Shown: positions 44,379 to 53,925, counted from the stretch's first letter. The stretch is 64,000 nucleotides of DNA from Flavobacteriaceae bacterium (GCA_031277535.1 JAITMD010000005.1:248001-312000), one strand, 5' to 3'. Numbers and translations: made by a program. Notes: generated by a model from the sequence alone, not told the origin.

Positions 44379-45650
44379 TTATTCTTCAATCCACTTCTTA
44401 ACCACCTCACATATACGTTCTTCAAAATTCTGTATAGAATCACCTACTCCTAAATGAATTAAATAACAGACATCTCCTTCTCTCCCTTTTAAATAGGTTC
44501 CTTCTTGTACTTTTGCCTCTTGACCTGGATAAACTAATGCTACCCTATTAGCCTCATAAAAATGATGATATACATACATCTGTCGCAAATCTTCAACTGA
44601 AGCATTAGGCATTCCTTCTAAGTTTTTCCACTTTGTATCAAGAACAAATACCTGAGAAGAGTCCTTTACATCCGTTATTACTATATCCGCAAACATATTT
44701 ACGTTTCTATACCCCTCTGTCTGTGCTTGCCAAAACCCCTTCTTCACTTGTTCTCTTACCTTATGCGTATCTTTCAAATGTTTATGTAAAGTCACAAACA
44801 CAAAACGCTCCCACAGTACATTCATATCAAATAACAACGCCAATACCTCGTTATTTCCCCCTCTGATGTCAGGGTGATAGTTGAGTAATAACAACTTCGC
44901 AATGTTCAAAGCTGTTTCATAACCTGCTGTTTTTCGGTTGAGAACAATCTTCTCAAAAGTCCCCTCTGTTACTTTTATATCTTCTTGTTCAGGAAAGTTA
45001 AACAACAACTGATTAATCTCACTATCCAGCGCTACATTGGTATTGATACGTTTTATCAATCGCAGTGCTTTATACAACACTTTGTGCAACTCATGATTTA
45101 CATCATACACACTATGCCTGGTATAGAAATGCTCCTGATGCACCAAGTTCTGTTGTATATGTTTACCAAATACCAAGCCCCCTTTTAACGCTAAAGTATT
45201 CCCTTCTTGTATTCTATACTTTTTAACCAAACCTTGATGAACCAACCGCTTAATCTCTTGGATGTACATCGCAATATACACATCAAGAATTGCATTGGGT
45301 TTGATAGATAAATTACTTGTTGTAGGAGTATGCGTCTTAAACCTACCTACACGCCAAATCATCTCTATCAATAACTTACGCCATACTTCTTCTCTGTCTT
45401 CGTTTTCTCTGTCTTCGTTTTCTCTGTCTTCGTTCTTCTCTACTTTAGGCAATATCTCTATCGTCAAATCTCCTAACTGTAGTACTCCTACATACTGATT
45501 AAACTTAACCCCCTTATGTATTAAAGAATAAAAAGGCACACCTACTGTACCATAGAAGTCAGACAACCTCTTGTGATGCTGTTTTGTAAACATATCATCA
45601 CCTATTAGTAACTTTTGGTGTTCAAAAACAGTAATTGTTTGTTTAGTCAT
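44379..45650 (-). CDS. mcrC: McrC family protein (type IV restriction)
   Basis: The 423-residue protein starts VFEHQKLLIGDD and GVLQLGDLTIEILPKV as in McrC, followed by MIWRVGRFKTHTPTTSNL, and a C-terminal PD-(D/E)xK nuclease core (MFADIVITDVKDSSQVFVLDTKWKNL read in parts: D in ADIVI, DTKWK at about 338-342). McrC is the nuclease partner of the McrB GTPase motor and cleaves modified DNA. Here a frameshifted rhuM lies between mcrB and mcrC. A 15-bp tandem repeat adds three ENEDR units near residues 72-86. Confidence 0.88.
   Translation of the reverse strand: MTKQTITVFEHQKLLIGDDMFTKQHHKRLSDFYGTVGVPFYSLIHKGVKFNQYVGVLQLGDLTIEILPKVEKNEDRENEDRENEDREEVWRKLLIEMIWRVGRFKTHTPTTSNLSIKPNAILDVYIAMYIQEIKRLVHQGLVKKYRIQEGNTLALKGGLVFGKHIQQNLVHQEHFYTRHSVYDVNHELHKVLYKALRLIKRINTNVALDSEINQLLFNFPEQEDIKVTEGTFEKIVLNRKTAGYETALNIAKLLLLNYHPDIRGGNNEVLALLFDMNVLWERFVFVTLHKHLKDTHKVREQVKKGFWQAQTEGYRNVNMFADIVITDVKDSSQVFVLDTKWKNLEGMPNASVEDLRQMYVYHHFYEANRVALVYPGQEAKVQEGTYLKGREGDVCYLIHLGVGDSIQNFEERICEVVKKWIEE
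45391..45435. repeat. 15-bp tandem repeat inside mcrC
   Basis: TCTCTGTCTTCGTTT occurs twice, followed by a third copy with one change at the last base. On the coding strand it encodes repeated ENEDR units. Since 15 is a multiple of three, changes in copy number keep the frame. Confidence 0.85.
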
Positions 45651-45652
45651 AG

Positions 45653-46668
45653 TTATAGGCTATCTCTAATAATTCTATCAAAATCACTTTCAAATATTCT
45701 ATCTTGCAGAACTCTATATTTCTCAAACTCACTTTCAGCATGTGCTTTTGCTATTTCTGCAGTTACTTGACCAGCATTTTGTAATACTTCTCTATCAGTT
45801 GCCTCAATAAACTTGTTTAACCTATTTTCCCAATCCTCCATCGTCATTGATATTTGCCTAAGAGCCATATCTTCAGCAATATCTAAATAAGCAGACACTA
45901 AACGCTGTAACTGTTGCATCTCGTTTTCAGACAAATAATTTTTAGCGACACTAACATCAAACTTCTGAATCTTACCTCCAGGCGCATCCTTCCAGGTATT
46001 TAACCCCATATTGTTTTTTTGGTGATCTGCTTTACTACTACCTCTGCAGCTGTTTGTCCATGTATTGCCCAGTGCAATTTGTTCTGTACTGTCGCAAAAA
46101 AGCGTTTTGTTCCCTGTGCATTAACATCGTAATCTATAGCAGTAATATAAATATCAGTAATCTTTTGATAGAATTTACGCTCACTTAATCGAATTTCACG
46201 AATACGTTGAAGTTGTTCATCGAAATATTTTTTACCAAGAATAGTCCCATCATTTTTAAGACGTTCATCATCCATTGCAAAACCTTTGATTGTAAACTCT
46301 TCTACTATTTGCGTAGCCCATTTTCTAAATTGCACAGCTCGTTCAGAATTTACTTTGTACCCAACAGCTATTATAGTTGATAGGTTATAATGTTTTGTAT
46401 TATAACTCTTACCATCTTTAGCAGTTATTCGAAAATTTCGAATAACTGAATTCTCCTCTAATTCACTGTCCGCAAATATTTTTTTTAGATGGTAATTCAC
46501 AGTATGAGTCTCTACCTGATAGAGAATTCCCATCATCTTTTGTGTCAACCAAATATTTTCATTCGCATAAATAGCATCTACTCCTCCCTCTCCTGTTGCT
46601 GCGATAAATGTCAAATATTCTGCTGAAGAAGAGCGAACGAATAATCTTTTATCAGTAGTATCTTTCAT
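45653..46668 (-). pseudogene. rhuM: RhuM family protein gene, frameshifted
   Basis: Two frames together match one RhuM protein of about 338 residues: 46000-46668 gives WLTQKMMGILYQVETHTVNY, NLSTIIAVGYKVNSERAVQF and FFATVQNKLHWAIHG, and 45653-46009 gives MGLNTWKDAPGGKIQ, DVSVAKNYLSENEMQQL. The junction falls at a run of seven A on the coding strand (46014-46020); eight would restore a single frame through KK-N-N-MGLNT. RhuM was named in Salmonella pathogenicity islands, and family members are common in restriction and mobile loci. The break may be a mutation, a reversible slip site or a sequencing error. It lies 2 bp before mcrC. Confidence 0.85.
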
Positions 46669-46762
46669 ATCATTTATCGTTTTAATTACATATCCCTAAT
46701 TTAGACATTTTTTTAATCTTTATGTATTAGAATACTTATTCAACTTCTATTTTGTCTTCTTA

Positions 46763-48802
46763 CTATATCCCTTCTATTGCTTTTCTAAATTCTCCCTCAT
46801 CCTCAATAGGTTTTAATGTATAAGTAGTCTTGCCTCGATACATCTCACTATCATAGTCAAAAGAAGCAAAACTAACTTTCATCCCTTCTGCCTTGGTTAC
46901 AAAACCTTTTCCTAACACCAGTCCTATCTTGCCATAATCCCCATAGAAATACTCTTGTAGCAATGGGATAATATTATTCTTAAAACGAGCCATTAATGTA
47001 GCTATAGAATCTACCCCTAAGAAATAACTATGCCCAATCAGATGATCTCTATCTAACAACACCTCTATACGAGCATTGATAGTCTCTAATACCTCTCTCA
47101 AATCAATACCTAAGCTATTTTCTGACTCGATTACCTCATAGTTAGGCATCATCTCCTCGAAAGTAAAACGACGTCTTAAAGCAGTGTCTAATGCCTCTAC
47201 ACTTCTATCTGCTGTATTCATCGTACTAATAATATATAGATTATCTGGCACTCCGAATTTCTCTTTAGAATAAGGCAAGGTTACTTGTAGTGCCTCTTCC
47301 TTCCCTAATCGCTTACTCTCTTCTATCAAAGTAATCAACTCTCCAAAAATCGCTGATACATTACCTCGGTTGATTTCGTCTATAAACAAAGCGTACTTAT
47401 TCTCAGGATCTTTTGCAGCTCTTTTACAGATAGACTTAAATACTCCGTCTTTTATTCTATACTTAATATCTCCACCTGCATTATCTTCTAAATCAGGCTT
47501 TATCCCTTCAATAAAATCTTCATAAGTAAAAGATTGATGAAAAGTAACAAACTCATAGTTCTTAATTGTCTTACCTGTTTCTGGAACATAGTTATTGATT
47601 CCCTCATAAACATCAATAATCTCACTATAGGCTGTTTCTAAATCTTCCTGTATAATTGACCAATTAGAATTCTCATCTTTCCAAAAATACAAAGGTTCCT
47701 GTCTTTTCTCAACATTTACATTAGGACATCTCAATAAGGTATGAGCTTGTAACTGTCCCCAAATCGTTGGCATCACAGTCTTTGAAGTACTAAACTGTTC
47801 TTTCAGCTTAGTATAAGGGTGCTCGCGAATATCTTTTACTTTACCCTTTTTTATATCCAATAAAACCAATGTAATCACTTGCCACCAACTCAAGTCTTGT
47901 ATCACCCCTTTTACATATTCTTCTTTTGTAATGGTAATCTCTCTTTTCGTAAAATGCTCTACAAACTTATTTTGAAGTATATACGTCTTCCCTGTTCCTG
48001 GAGGGCCATATAGTATTTGGTTTAAAGGTGTATTCATTGGTTGTGGTTTAACGTTAGGTAAAACCTTATTATCTGTTATTCCAAGCTCTTTAAAAACTTC
48101 TTCTCTGTATTTCTTATTAAAAACAAGCTCTTCCAAATCTGCTTTATTAGATGCGGATCTACTGGATTTAATAGTTGATTTTAACTCCAGCTCAGCAGCT
48201 TCTCCAATATCTCTTTTTAAAAGATGGATGTCTTTTATTCTTTTTATTCTATTGTAATAAGCTTGATAGCTGTTCTCTGTTGCAGAAAAAAGTTCTACAG
48301 TATCTCCATCATTTTTAAGTGAAATATAATCATATAGTAAAGGCTCTACATTCCATATATATCGTTGTCCTATATTAAAAACTATTTTATCATTTGTGTA
48401 ATTAAAATAGAACTTATCCGAACCTCTTTTCAATGCAAGTTCATCTACTAAATAATCCAGCACTTCAAAGTATGGTAATACTCGAGTAGATAGTTTAGTT
48501 AAGACTTTAATTAGATTTTTGCTTATTACAATTTTGCTGTTTTCTGATTTTCTTACAATAGTAAACCCTAATGCTCTTAAGGGTTTGTTAGTATTCTCAC
48601 CCCCACTTAGAGTATAATCCTCCCAATCAGGTAGATTCTTTAATCGTGCAGCCCATCGAACAACCTCTTTTGGTGCAAATAAATTTCCTCTATATACTAA
48701 ATCATGTTTGGTTGAAGGATTCAATTTTATTTTGTTTTCTTCAATATAGTTTAGAGCACCTTCAATCTCCTCTTTTGTAAATTGTTTAGCTAAGTCTGGC
48801 AT
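46763..48802 (-). CDS. mcrB: McrB family AAA+ GTPase (type IV restriction)
   Basis: The 679-residue protein carries Walker A GPPGTGKT (266-273), Walker B ALFIDEINRG (471-480) and the McrB signature MNTADRS (528-534), then LRRRFTFEEM. McrB proteins recognise modified DNA through their N-terminal domain and move along it using GTP, loading McrC. The N-terminal part (about 33-85: DLVYRGNLFAPKEVVRW, TLSGGENTNKPLRALGF) resembles a specificity domain seen in other modification-dependent enzymes, differing from the classic E. coli McrB N-terminus. So the modification recognised may differ. Confidence 0.9.
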   Translation of the reverse strand: MPDLAKQFTKEEIEGALNYIEENKIKLNPSTKHDLVYRGNLFAPKEVVRWAARLKNLPDWEDYTLSGGENTNKPLRALGFTIVRKSENSKIVISKNLIKVLTKLSTRVLPYFEVLDYLVDELALKRGSDKFYFNYTNDKIVFNIGQRYIWNVEPLLYDYISLKNDGDTVELFSATENSYQAYYNRIKRIKDIHLLKRDIGEAAELELKSTIKSSRSASNKADLEELVFNKKYREEVFKELGITDNKVLPNVKPQPMNTPLNQILYGPPGTGKTYILQNKFVEHFTKREITITKEEYVKGVIQDLSWWQVITLVLLDIKKGKVKDIREHPYTKLKEQFSTSKTVMPTIWGQLQAHTLLRCPNVNVEKRQEPLYFWKDENSNWSIIQEDLETAYSEIIDVYEGINNYVPETGKTIKNYEFVTFHQSFTYEDFIEGIKPDLEDNAGGDIKYRIKDGVFKSICKRAAKDPENKYALFIDEINRGNVSAIFGELITLIEESKRLGKEEALQVTLPYSKEKFGVPDNLYIISTMNTADRSVEALDTALRRRFTFEEMMPNYEVIESENSLGIDLREVLETINARIEVLLDRDHLIGHSYFLGVDSIATLMARFKNNIIPLLQEYFYGDYGKIGLVLGKGFVTKAEGMKVSFASFDYDSEMYRGKTTYTLKPIEDEGEFRKAIEGI

Positions 48803-48883
48803 AATTATCTATAAAAAACTTACTTTTCTTCATATACTGGCAACGCCAATTCATTTAATATCTTCTTTTGTAATCTCTGTATA

Positions 48884-49573
48884 TTATTTCAACACTTGAG
48901 CAATATGCCAAGTCAATCGTTCTCTAGTTCCTAAATCCAGTGCACGTTGTCCACTAAGCATACTAGTGAAGAAGATTTTAGTCCCTTTTAATTCCGTAGG
49001 TTCATTTACTACATAAGTACCTAACACTTTATCAAACTCACATTTAAGCCAATCTCCTAACCAAATACCTACTTCTACATTTGTCTTTTTATCTACCTTT
49101 CTCTTCATACCAAAGAAAGTTCTTATCAAGGCATTACTAGCGACAATAACTTTAGGTTTAGCTTTTAACAAACGATTTTTTGTTATTTCAAGTTGTTTAA
49201 ATAAAAACACCCTACCTTCCTCATTCTTCATAATTTCACTCTTAATCTTTGCTTGCTTAGTTTCTCTAAATACAAACAAATCAAAATGCGTCCATTTAAC
49301 ATCCTTTCCATAATCTTCTTTTAAAGATTTTTCTATACCAATAAAAGGTTGAAAATAGTCTTTATTTGCTATCATTGGTCTATCCCAAACCTGAATTTCT
49401 TCTTCTTGATTATGACCAAAAGAAGGATTCATTCCTAAAAACAATAATTCACAATCTGCTTCATCTTCATCATACTGAAAGGCAAAGCCACGGTCTAATA
49501 AACCTTTTAATTCTCCAGAACTAAATTCTTCTTTAAGCTTCTTGTACTCTACTATTAACTGTTCTTTATTCAT
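48884..49573 (-). CDS. Uracil-DNA-glycosylase-superfamily-like protein of the defence island
   Basis: The 229-residue protein has ELLFLGMNPSFGHN (about 43-55), like the GxNP loop of uracil-DNA glycosylases, KPKVIVASNALIRTFFG in the central strand, and FTSMLSGQRALDLGTRERL near the end. These suggest a uracil-DNA-glycosylase-like fold, though the exact subfamily cannot be named. Active-site details are uncertain. It lies between mcrB and a truncated nuclease-like gene in the minus-strand island, so a role in recognising or repairing altered DNA is plausible but inferred. Confidence 0.5.
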   Translation of the reverse strand: MNKEQLIVEYKKLKEEFSSGELKGLLDRGFAFQYDEDEADCELLFLGMNPSFGHNQEEEIQVWDRPMIANKDYFQPFIGIEKSLKEDYGKDVKWTHFDLFVFRETKQAKIKSEIMKNEEGRVFLFKQLEITKNRLLKAKPKVIVASNALIRTFFGMKRKVDKKTNVEVGIWLGDWLKCEFDKVLGTYVVNEPTELKGTKIFFTSMLSGQRALDLGTRERLTWHIAQVLK

Positions 49574-49586
49574 TTTATTTAATATT

Positions 49587-50060
49587 CTATTTTGTTGGTA
49601 ATCCTAATTTATCAAAAAATGCCTTATTTCTATCTTTAGCTCTATTTAACAATCTATCAAATGATATAACTTCTATATAGTTTTTCAAATTTTCATTATA
49701 ACCAAAATATCCTAACTTATCGTGTGTTACTTTAAGATTAAATAACTCACATCTATTCTTTACTGAGTCAATAATATCGCAAATTATATAACAAAAAACA
49801 GGAATATCGTTTGAGTTAGGTATTAATCTTCCATTCTGAGTTTCAACTTTTCCTTCACGAACTCTTTTTAAATATCCTAAAGCCTGTTCTATAGGATCCT
49901 TATCTTCACCTGCTTTTGCATCATTTCTTATAGGTCTTTTAATCTCAACAATTGTTATTGACGCTAAGGGTAACATACTCCCATCATTAACTAATAAAGG
50001 ATTTCCATAAAAGTTAATTCCTAATAATCTAGCTCTTTTACAAACTCTCTCAATTCTTTC
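49587..50060 (-). pseudogene. C-terminal remnant of a large ATPase/nuclease-like protein
   Basis: The frame is open from 50060 after a TAA at 50061-50063. It reads ERVCKRARLLGINFYG, NPLLVNDGSMLPLASITIV and EIKRP, then DPIEQALGYLKRVREG, FCYIICDII and RAKDRNKAFFDKLGL. This matches the C-terminal end of large ATP-binding proteins (HSP90-like ATPase with a restriction-like C-terminal domain); the V-E-I-K core fits PD-(D/E)xK. Several hundred N-terminal residues are missing. An ATG at 49976 would give only 129 residues. It is probably non-functional. Confidence 0.65.
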
Positions 50061-50101
50061 TTATTCTCCATTATTTTCTTTTTAATTTTCTATAATAACT
50101 A

Positions 50102-51658
50102 CTAATTTTTAGGAATAAACCCATATTCTTGTAGTTTCTTAAAAGCCTTTATAAGGAGTAAATCATAACTGATGTATTTATCAATAGTATCTCCTCCATC
50201 TCTTTTTTTAATAGAAGGTTTATTAAATGAAGAAATTTCATCATAATCTAACTGATAATAGACATCTAAATCTATATTATTTAATTTAGTAACTCTTTCT
50301 TTTACTTCTCTACCCTCATCTGTAATATACTCTGCTACAAGAATTTTAAAGATTCCTTCCTTTAAAAAATCTACTTCATAATTATACTGACTGATCATAT
50401 ATTTATCAACAAATACTTGGTTAGTATTAAAGTAACTAGGCGTGTGCGAGTCATTGCCTATTGAAGACAATGCTTTTTCTAGATGAGACCACCCCCCTAA
50501 CATCTCACTAACAACCTGAAAAACTATAAATAAAGGAATATCCCTTTCTCTTATATGTATATTATTTTTAATTGTTCTTATTTCTCCTATTGATAATGAA
50601 AAATATCGACTTTTCAAAAGACTTCTAAGATTGATAACTCTATTCTTAGATAAAATCTTTAATACTGCTGATAATAGATAAACTACAGAGTTCTCCTTAA
50701 CAATTTCTTGACTAGAAAGAGATTTAAACTTAGATAGTTCTATTATCTCCTTTATTTTTCCTTGTAAATACTTAAAATTATCAAACTCAAAAGGCTTCAC
50801 AGAATAAAACTTATCCATATAACCTGAGAAATCTACTCCTTGACCATACTTATGTGCATATATCTTACGAATATTCTCTATATCACAAACGAAAATAACC
50901 TTATCAAAACCAAACTTATTCTCACCTGAGATTGAATGTGTATGAGCAGAAAAAATATTAAACAGTCTAAAGATATGATCTGGATCTAAACGATCTAAAT
51001 CATCTATAACCAACACAGTCTTGTTCATTCGCCTTTTATCCTTCTGATCAGGCAATATATCTCCTTTTAAACGACATACTAAGTCATAGATAAACTGTGA
51101 AGTAGCATCCATCTCATATGTATTGCCTTTTTGACTTTGAATTGACTCTAAAAAAGTGAAAACATCTTCTGATTCCTCTACCTTGATTTCCTTTGTATAT
51201 GCTTTAAAATCTTTCACTAAAGGTTTTACCACTTCTATAAACTTAGCTACTGGTTTACCAATAGTTTCATGTAAAGAAATAATATGTAGAAACAGGGGCA
51301 TTAAATCAGCTTTGTTCTGCATAAACATTGACATACGCAACCAAAAGTCAAAGTCCTCTTTTACTAAGTTGATTTCTGTATTGTGATGAGCCATCAGCTC
51401 ATACAGAATATCAAACTTGATTAACTCAAAAATATCCTCATTAGCTGATACAGCATAGTTAACAGGATAAAGTCTTATAAAGCGATATTCTACAGAATAA
51501 GCATTCTTAAAATCATCTATAAACGTAGACTTCCCTGCTCCGAAAGGAGCTGTAAATAAAATGCGTTCATTAATTTCTAAATCAAGATGCTCTTTGAACT
51601 CTTTTAATATAGAATCATTAGGTATTTTTATCTTCTCTTCTTGTGTCATGATCTTCAA
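50102..51658 (-). CDS. KAP family P-loop NTPase
   Basis: The 518-residue protein has Walker A APFGAGKST (37-45), a long insertion with helices, and the KAP Walker B VLVIDDLDRLDP (215-226), then VIFVCDIENIRKI and FYSVKPFEFDN. KAP NTPases (PF07693) are related to STAND proteins; bacterial members occur in anti-phage islands and in plasmids. No membrane segment is inserted in the NTPase core here, which distinguishes it from many KAP proteins. It is the first gene of the minus-strand island, so it may sense infection, but its role is unknown. An ATG 3 codons inside is an alternative start. Confidence 0.85.
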   Translation of the reverse strand: MKIMTQEEKIKIPNDSILKEFKEHLDLEINERILFTAPFGAGKSTFIDDFKNAYSVEYRFIRLYPVNYAVSANEDIFELIKFDILYELMAHHNTEINLVKEDFDFWLRMSMFMQNKADLMPLFLHIISLHETIGKPVAKFIEVVKPLVKDFKAYTKEIKVEESEDVFTFLESIQSQKGNTYEMDATSQFIYDLVCRLKGDILPDQKDKRRMNKTVLVIDDLDRLDPDHIFRLFNIFSAHTHSISGENKFGFDKVIFVCDIENIRKIYAHKYGQGVDFSGYMDKFYSVKPFEFDNFKYLQGKIKEIIELSKFKSLSSQEIVKENSVVYLLSAVLKILSKNRVINLRSLLKSRYFSLSIGEIRTIKNNIHIRERDIPLFIVFQVVSEMLGGWSHLEKALSSIGNDSHTPSYFNTNQVFVDKYMISQYNYEVDFLKEGIFKILVAEYITDEGREVKERVTKLNNIDLDVYYQLDYDEISSFNKPSIKKRDGGDTIDKYISYDLLLIKAFKKLQEYGFIPKN

Positions 51659-51775
51659 TCCATCAAATTAGTTTATAAATATACCACCTGCCAAGTTATA
51701 CTACAAGTGGGTATCAATAAATTCCCCATTTCTTTGAGTAAGCAAGCTACACTAATCCACTATAAACGAAAAAAA

Positions 51776-51797
51776 CTCAGTATCTATCGACACTGAG
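51776..51797 (-). terminator. Terminator of the SnoaL gene
   Basis: CTCAGT pairs with ACTGAG with further inner pairs; on the minus strand it is followed by seven T. It lies 13 bp after the stop codon. Confidence 0.7.
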
Positions 51798-51810
51798 CTT
51801 ACTCCTATTC

Positions 51811-52662
51811 TTAATCTTGTAAAGTATCTAACTTATAGCTATCCTCTAAAAAATGATACTTTGTAATCTTACCATCAACTACCTTAAAGATAGTGACAAA
51901 AGAAGACTCAAATACCTTATTACTCTTTAGTATCTTGGAAGATAGATGACCTATAGCAGTGGCATTCTCCTCATTCACTGCAATGAAATCTACTTCGAAT
52001 GACTGAGGTTCTACATAATGCGGGTGTATCTTAAAGAATCCTTCATCTACTTCTTTCTTGGTTGTTTTCTTTCCAAGCCAGGCAAACTTAGATTCATTAC
52101 CAGGCATATCCCAATCTATTTCTTCTGCAAACAAATCAATAATATTCCCTTGTTCCTTCCCTAAAAGATAGGCATAGAACTGATCGACTACTTGCTTGGT
52201 TTGTTGTTCTACTGTTAGCAAGGACCTATGCTCTAAATCCTCCTTAAACAATCTTGTAATTGCTTTATCCTGTCCTCCAAGGTCCGGATCTACATAACAG
52301 TGCATACGCGTAATTTGCCCAGCATGAAATTCAAATACAGTTGCAAATTTTCCAAAGGAATTTTCATGATTAGGAAAGTCTATACCATTGGTAGTTTGCC
52401 CTACTTCATACCCTTCAGCAACAACATAATCTCCTTGTTCAACAAAATTGAACTTAGCCAATTCAAAACTTAAGAAGTTAATCACTTGTCTAATGTGTTT
52501 AGTGAAGTGCGCTATACCTTCTCTCCCTTTGCCAAAACCAAACTTAGGGTAAAACAGCTCTACATCCGCTGCAAATAACTTATAATATGTATCTTCACTA
52601 AAATCTCCTTTATTGACTAACTCGTAGTACCTCTTTGCTAATTTTAAATTAGTATTTTCCAT
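51811..52662 (-). CDS. Tandem SnoaL/NTF2-like domain protein
   Basis: The 283 residues divide into two similar halves of about 135 and 145. Each starts with a helix followed by a conical beta sheet: first KLAKRYYELVNKGDFSEDTYY, FEFHAGQITRMHCYVDP; second VVDQFYAYLLGKEQGNIIDLF, IFKVVDGKITKYHFLED. This is the SnoaL-like fold used for small-molecule binding or isomerase activity. Two copies in one chain form an internal dimer. The ligand is unknown. It has its own promoter and terminator. Confidence 0.8.
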   Translation of the reverse strand: MENTNLKLAKRYYELVNKGDFSEDTYYKLFAADVELFYPKFGFGKGREGIAHFTKHIRQVINFLSFELAKFNFVEQGDYVVAEGYEVGQTTNGIDFPNHENSFGKFATVFEFHAGQITRMHCYVDPDLGGQDKAITRLFKEDLEHRSLLTVEQQTKQVVDQFYAYLLGKEQGNIIDLFAEEIDWDMPGNESKFAWLGKKTTKKEVDEGFFKIHPHYVEPQSFEVDFIAVNEENATAIGHLSSKILKSNKVFESSFVTIFKVVDGKITKYHFLEDSYKLDTLQD

Positions 52663-52720
52663 TACGCTTTGTACTTTTATTATCCATGTAATCTCTGTAG
52701 AGATTAGCTCTTTTTTCTTA

Positions 52721-52728
52721 CAAAACTA
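52721..52728 (-). promoter_or_regulatory. -7 box of the SnoaL gene
   Basis: The minus strand reads TAGTTTTG, an exact TAnnTTTG match, about 60 bp before the start codon. Confidence 0.45.
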
Positions 52729-52823
52729 AGTTATGTCATATATGCTATGCATCTCTTATTTTATAGTTTATTTAACCACTTATGCATAAAACTTTATTAC
52801 ATACATAAGCATTTGATCAATCC

Positions 52824-53777
52824 CTACCTATGAAAACGCCACTGATAAAAATCTGCATTAAAGGTATCAATTGTACAATTGGGAATAATCTGTTTTAAGA
52901 TACCCTCTTGGTGTTGACGACGTAAAAACTTATTGAACAACACAGGATAAGGGAAGCGTTCTTTTAATCCTTTATTCTTTCTAATCTCTGTGTACAAATC
53001 TGTTGAACGGAGCTCTATTTGATTGGGTTGATCTGCAAAATAACGATTCAATTGATCTCTAATCGCAACAAGAAGTTTTATCTCTCCAGGCATTTTTCGC
53101 AATACTGTAGGACGACTATTTGCCTGACTCTCTTCTACGGCCTCCTCATTGTGTTCTTCCACTTCCTCATCCATTTCTTCCAAAGCATCATAATGAGGTG
53201 TATTTCCCAGTGTTTCTTCACTTGTCTCCACCTCCTGAGTCAATTCTATTTCTTCCTCAATAGCAACAACTTCTGTTTCCAACATTAAGTGAAGGTTTAA
53301 CTCTTCCAGATACGTACGATATACTTCATCAATCGCCAATACACCATCTTTTAGAGCTTTTGCACCAAGAGCTTTACACTGTACCAACTGAGAATACGCT
53401 TTATAGTTTGCGACATAGCAAAACTGCAATTGGTGTCTATCCATTTGTATGGCAAATCGCTTCCATAAGTCAAGGTTTAAAGGGTGTTCACCATCTTTTT
53501 TCAACCAAGCATTAGTTCTCCATTTCTCTATCCATCCCTTTTCAAAAGTATTCAATACATACTTAGAGGTGGTATAAATAGTTACTTCTGCAGCCACCTG
53601 AATTTGCTCTAATCCTTTTACTATTCCCATTAAAGAAATACGCGACTGAGAATTTTCTTGAAACCCTTCTACAAAAGATTTACAGCGTTCTCCTACACAA
53701 ATAATATTTGCATACGCTTTTGCATCGTTATGAGTGTCAATCTTTACTCTTGTATATAAATCAATTGAATAGGTCAT
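52824..53777 (-). CDS. RNase HI-like protein with all active-site residues replaced
   Basis: Residues 1-142 align closely with RNase HI in length and wording: IDLYTR versus IFTDGS, SRISLMGIVKGLE versus NRMELMAAIVALE, IYTTSKYV versus STDSQYV, LDLWKRF versus VDLWQRL. The four catalytic acids of E. coli RNase HI (D10, E48, D70, D134) fall on R10, S48, T70 and about K135, so nuclease activity is not expected. An acidic linker (about 165-215) and a C-terminal domain (about 225-317) without recognised family follow. It may bind RNA-DNA hybrids or proteins. The role is unknown. Confidence 0.75.
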   Translation of the reverse strand: MTYSIDLYTRVKIDTHNDAKAYANIICVGERCKSFVEGFQENSQSRISLMGIVKGLEQIQVAAEVTIYTTSKYVLNTFEKGWIEKWRTNAWLKKDGEHPLNLDLWKRFAIQMDRHQLQFCYVANYKAYSQLVQCKALGAKALKDGVLAIDEVYRTYLEELNLHLMLETEVVAIEEEIELTQEVETSEETLGNTPHYDALEEMDEEVEEHNEEAVEESQANSRPTVLRKMPGEIKLLVAIRDQLNRYFADQPNQIELRSTDLYTEIRKNKGLKERFPYPVLFNKFLRRQHQEGILKQIIPNCTIDTFNADFYQWRFHR

Positions 53778-53925
53778 GGGTATCTGTTTCTAAAATAAAG
53801 GCTACTTCAACCACTAAAGTTAAAAACTTTTACCACATAATTGAGGAGCTTAATTTATTTTATTGTATCAAGAAATATTTATATGCTAATTTTATTACTT
53901 TAGTAGTGCTAAACAAATGGAATAT

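Noticed and set aside
45391..45435. CRISPR-like repeat
   Set aside because: The units are directly adjacent without spacers and lie in frame within mcrC.
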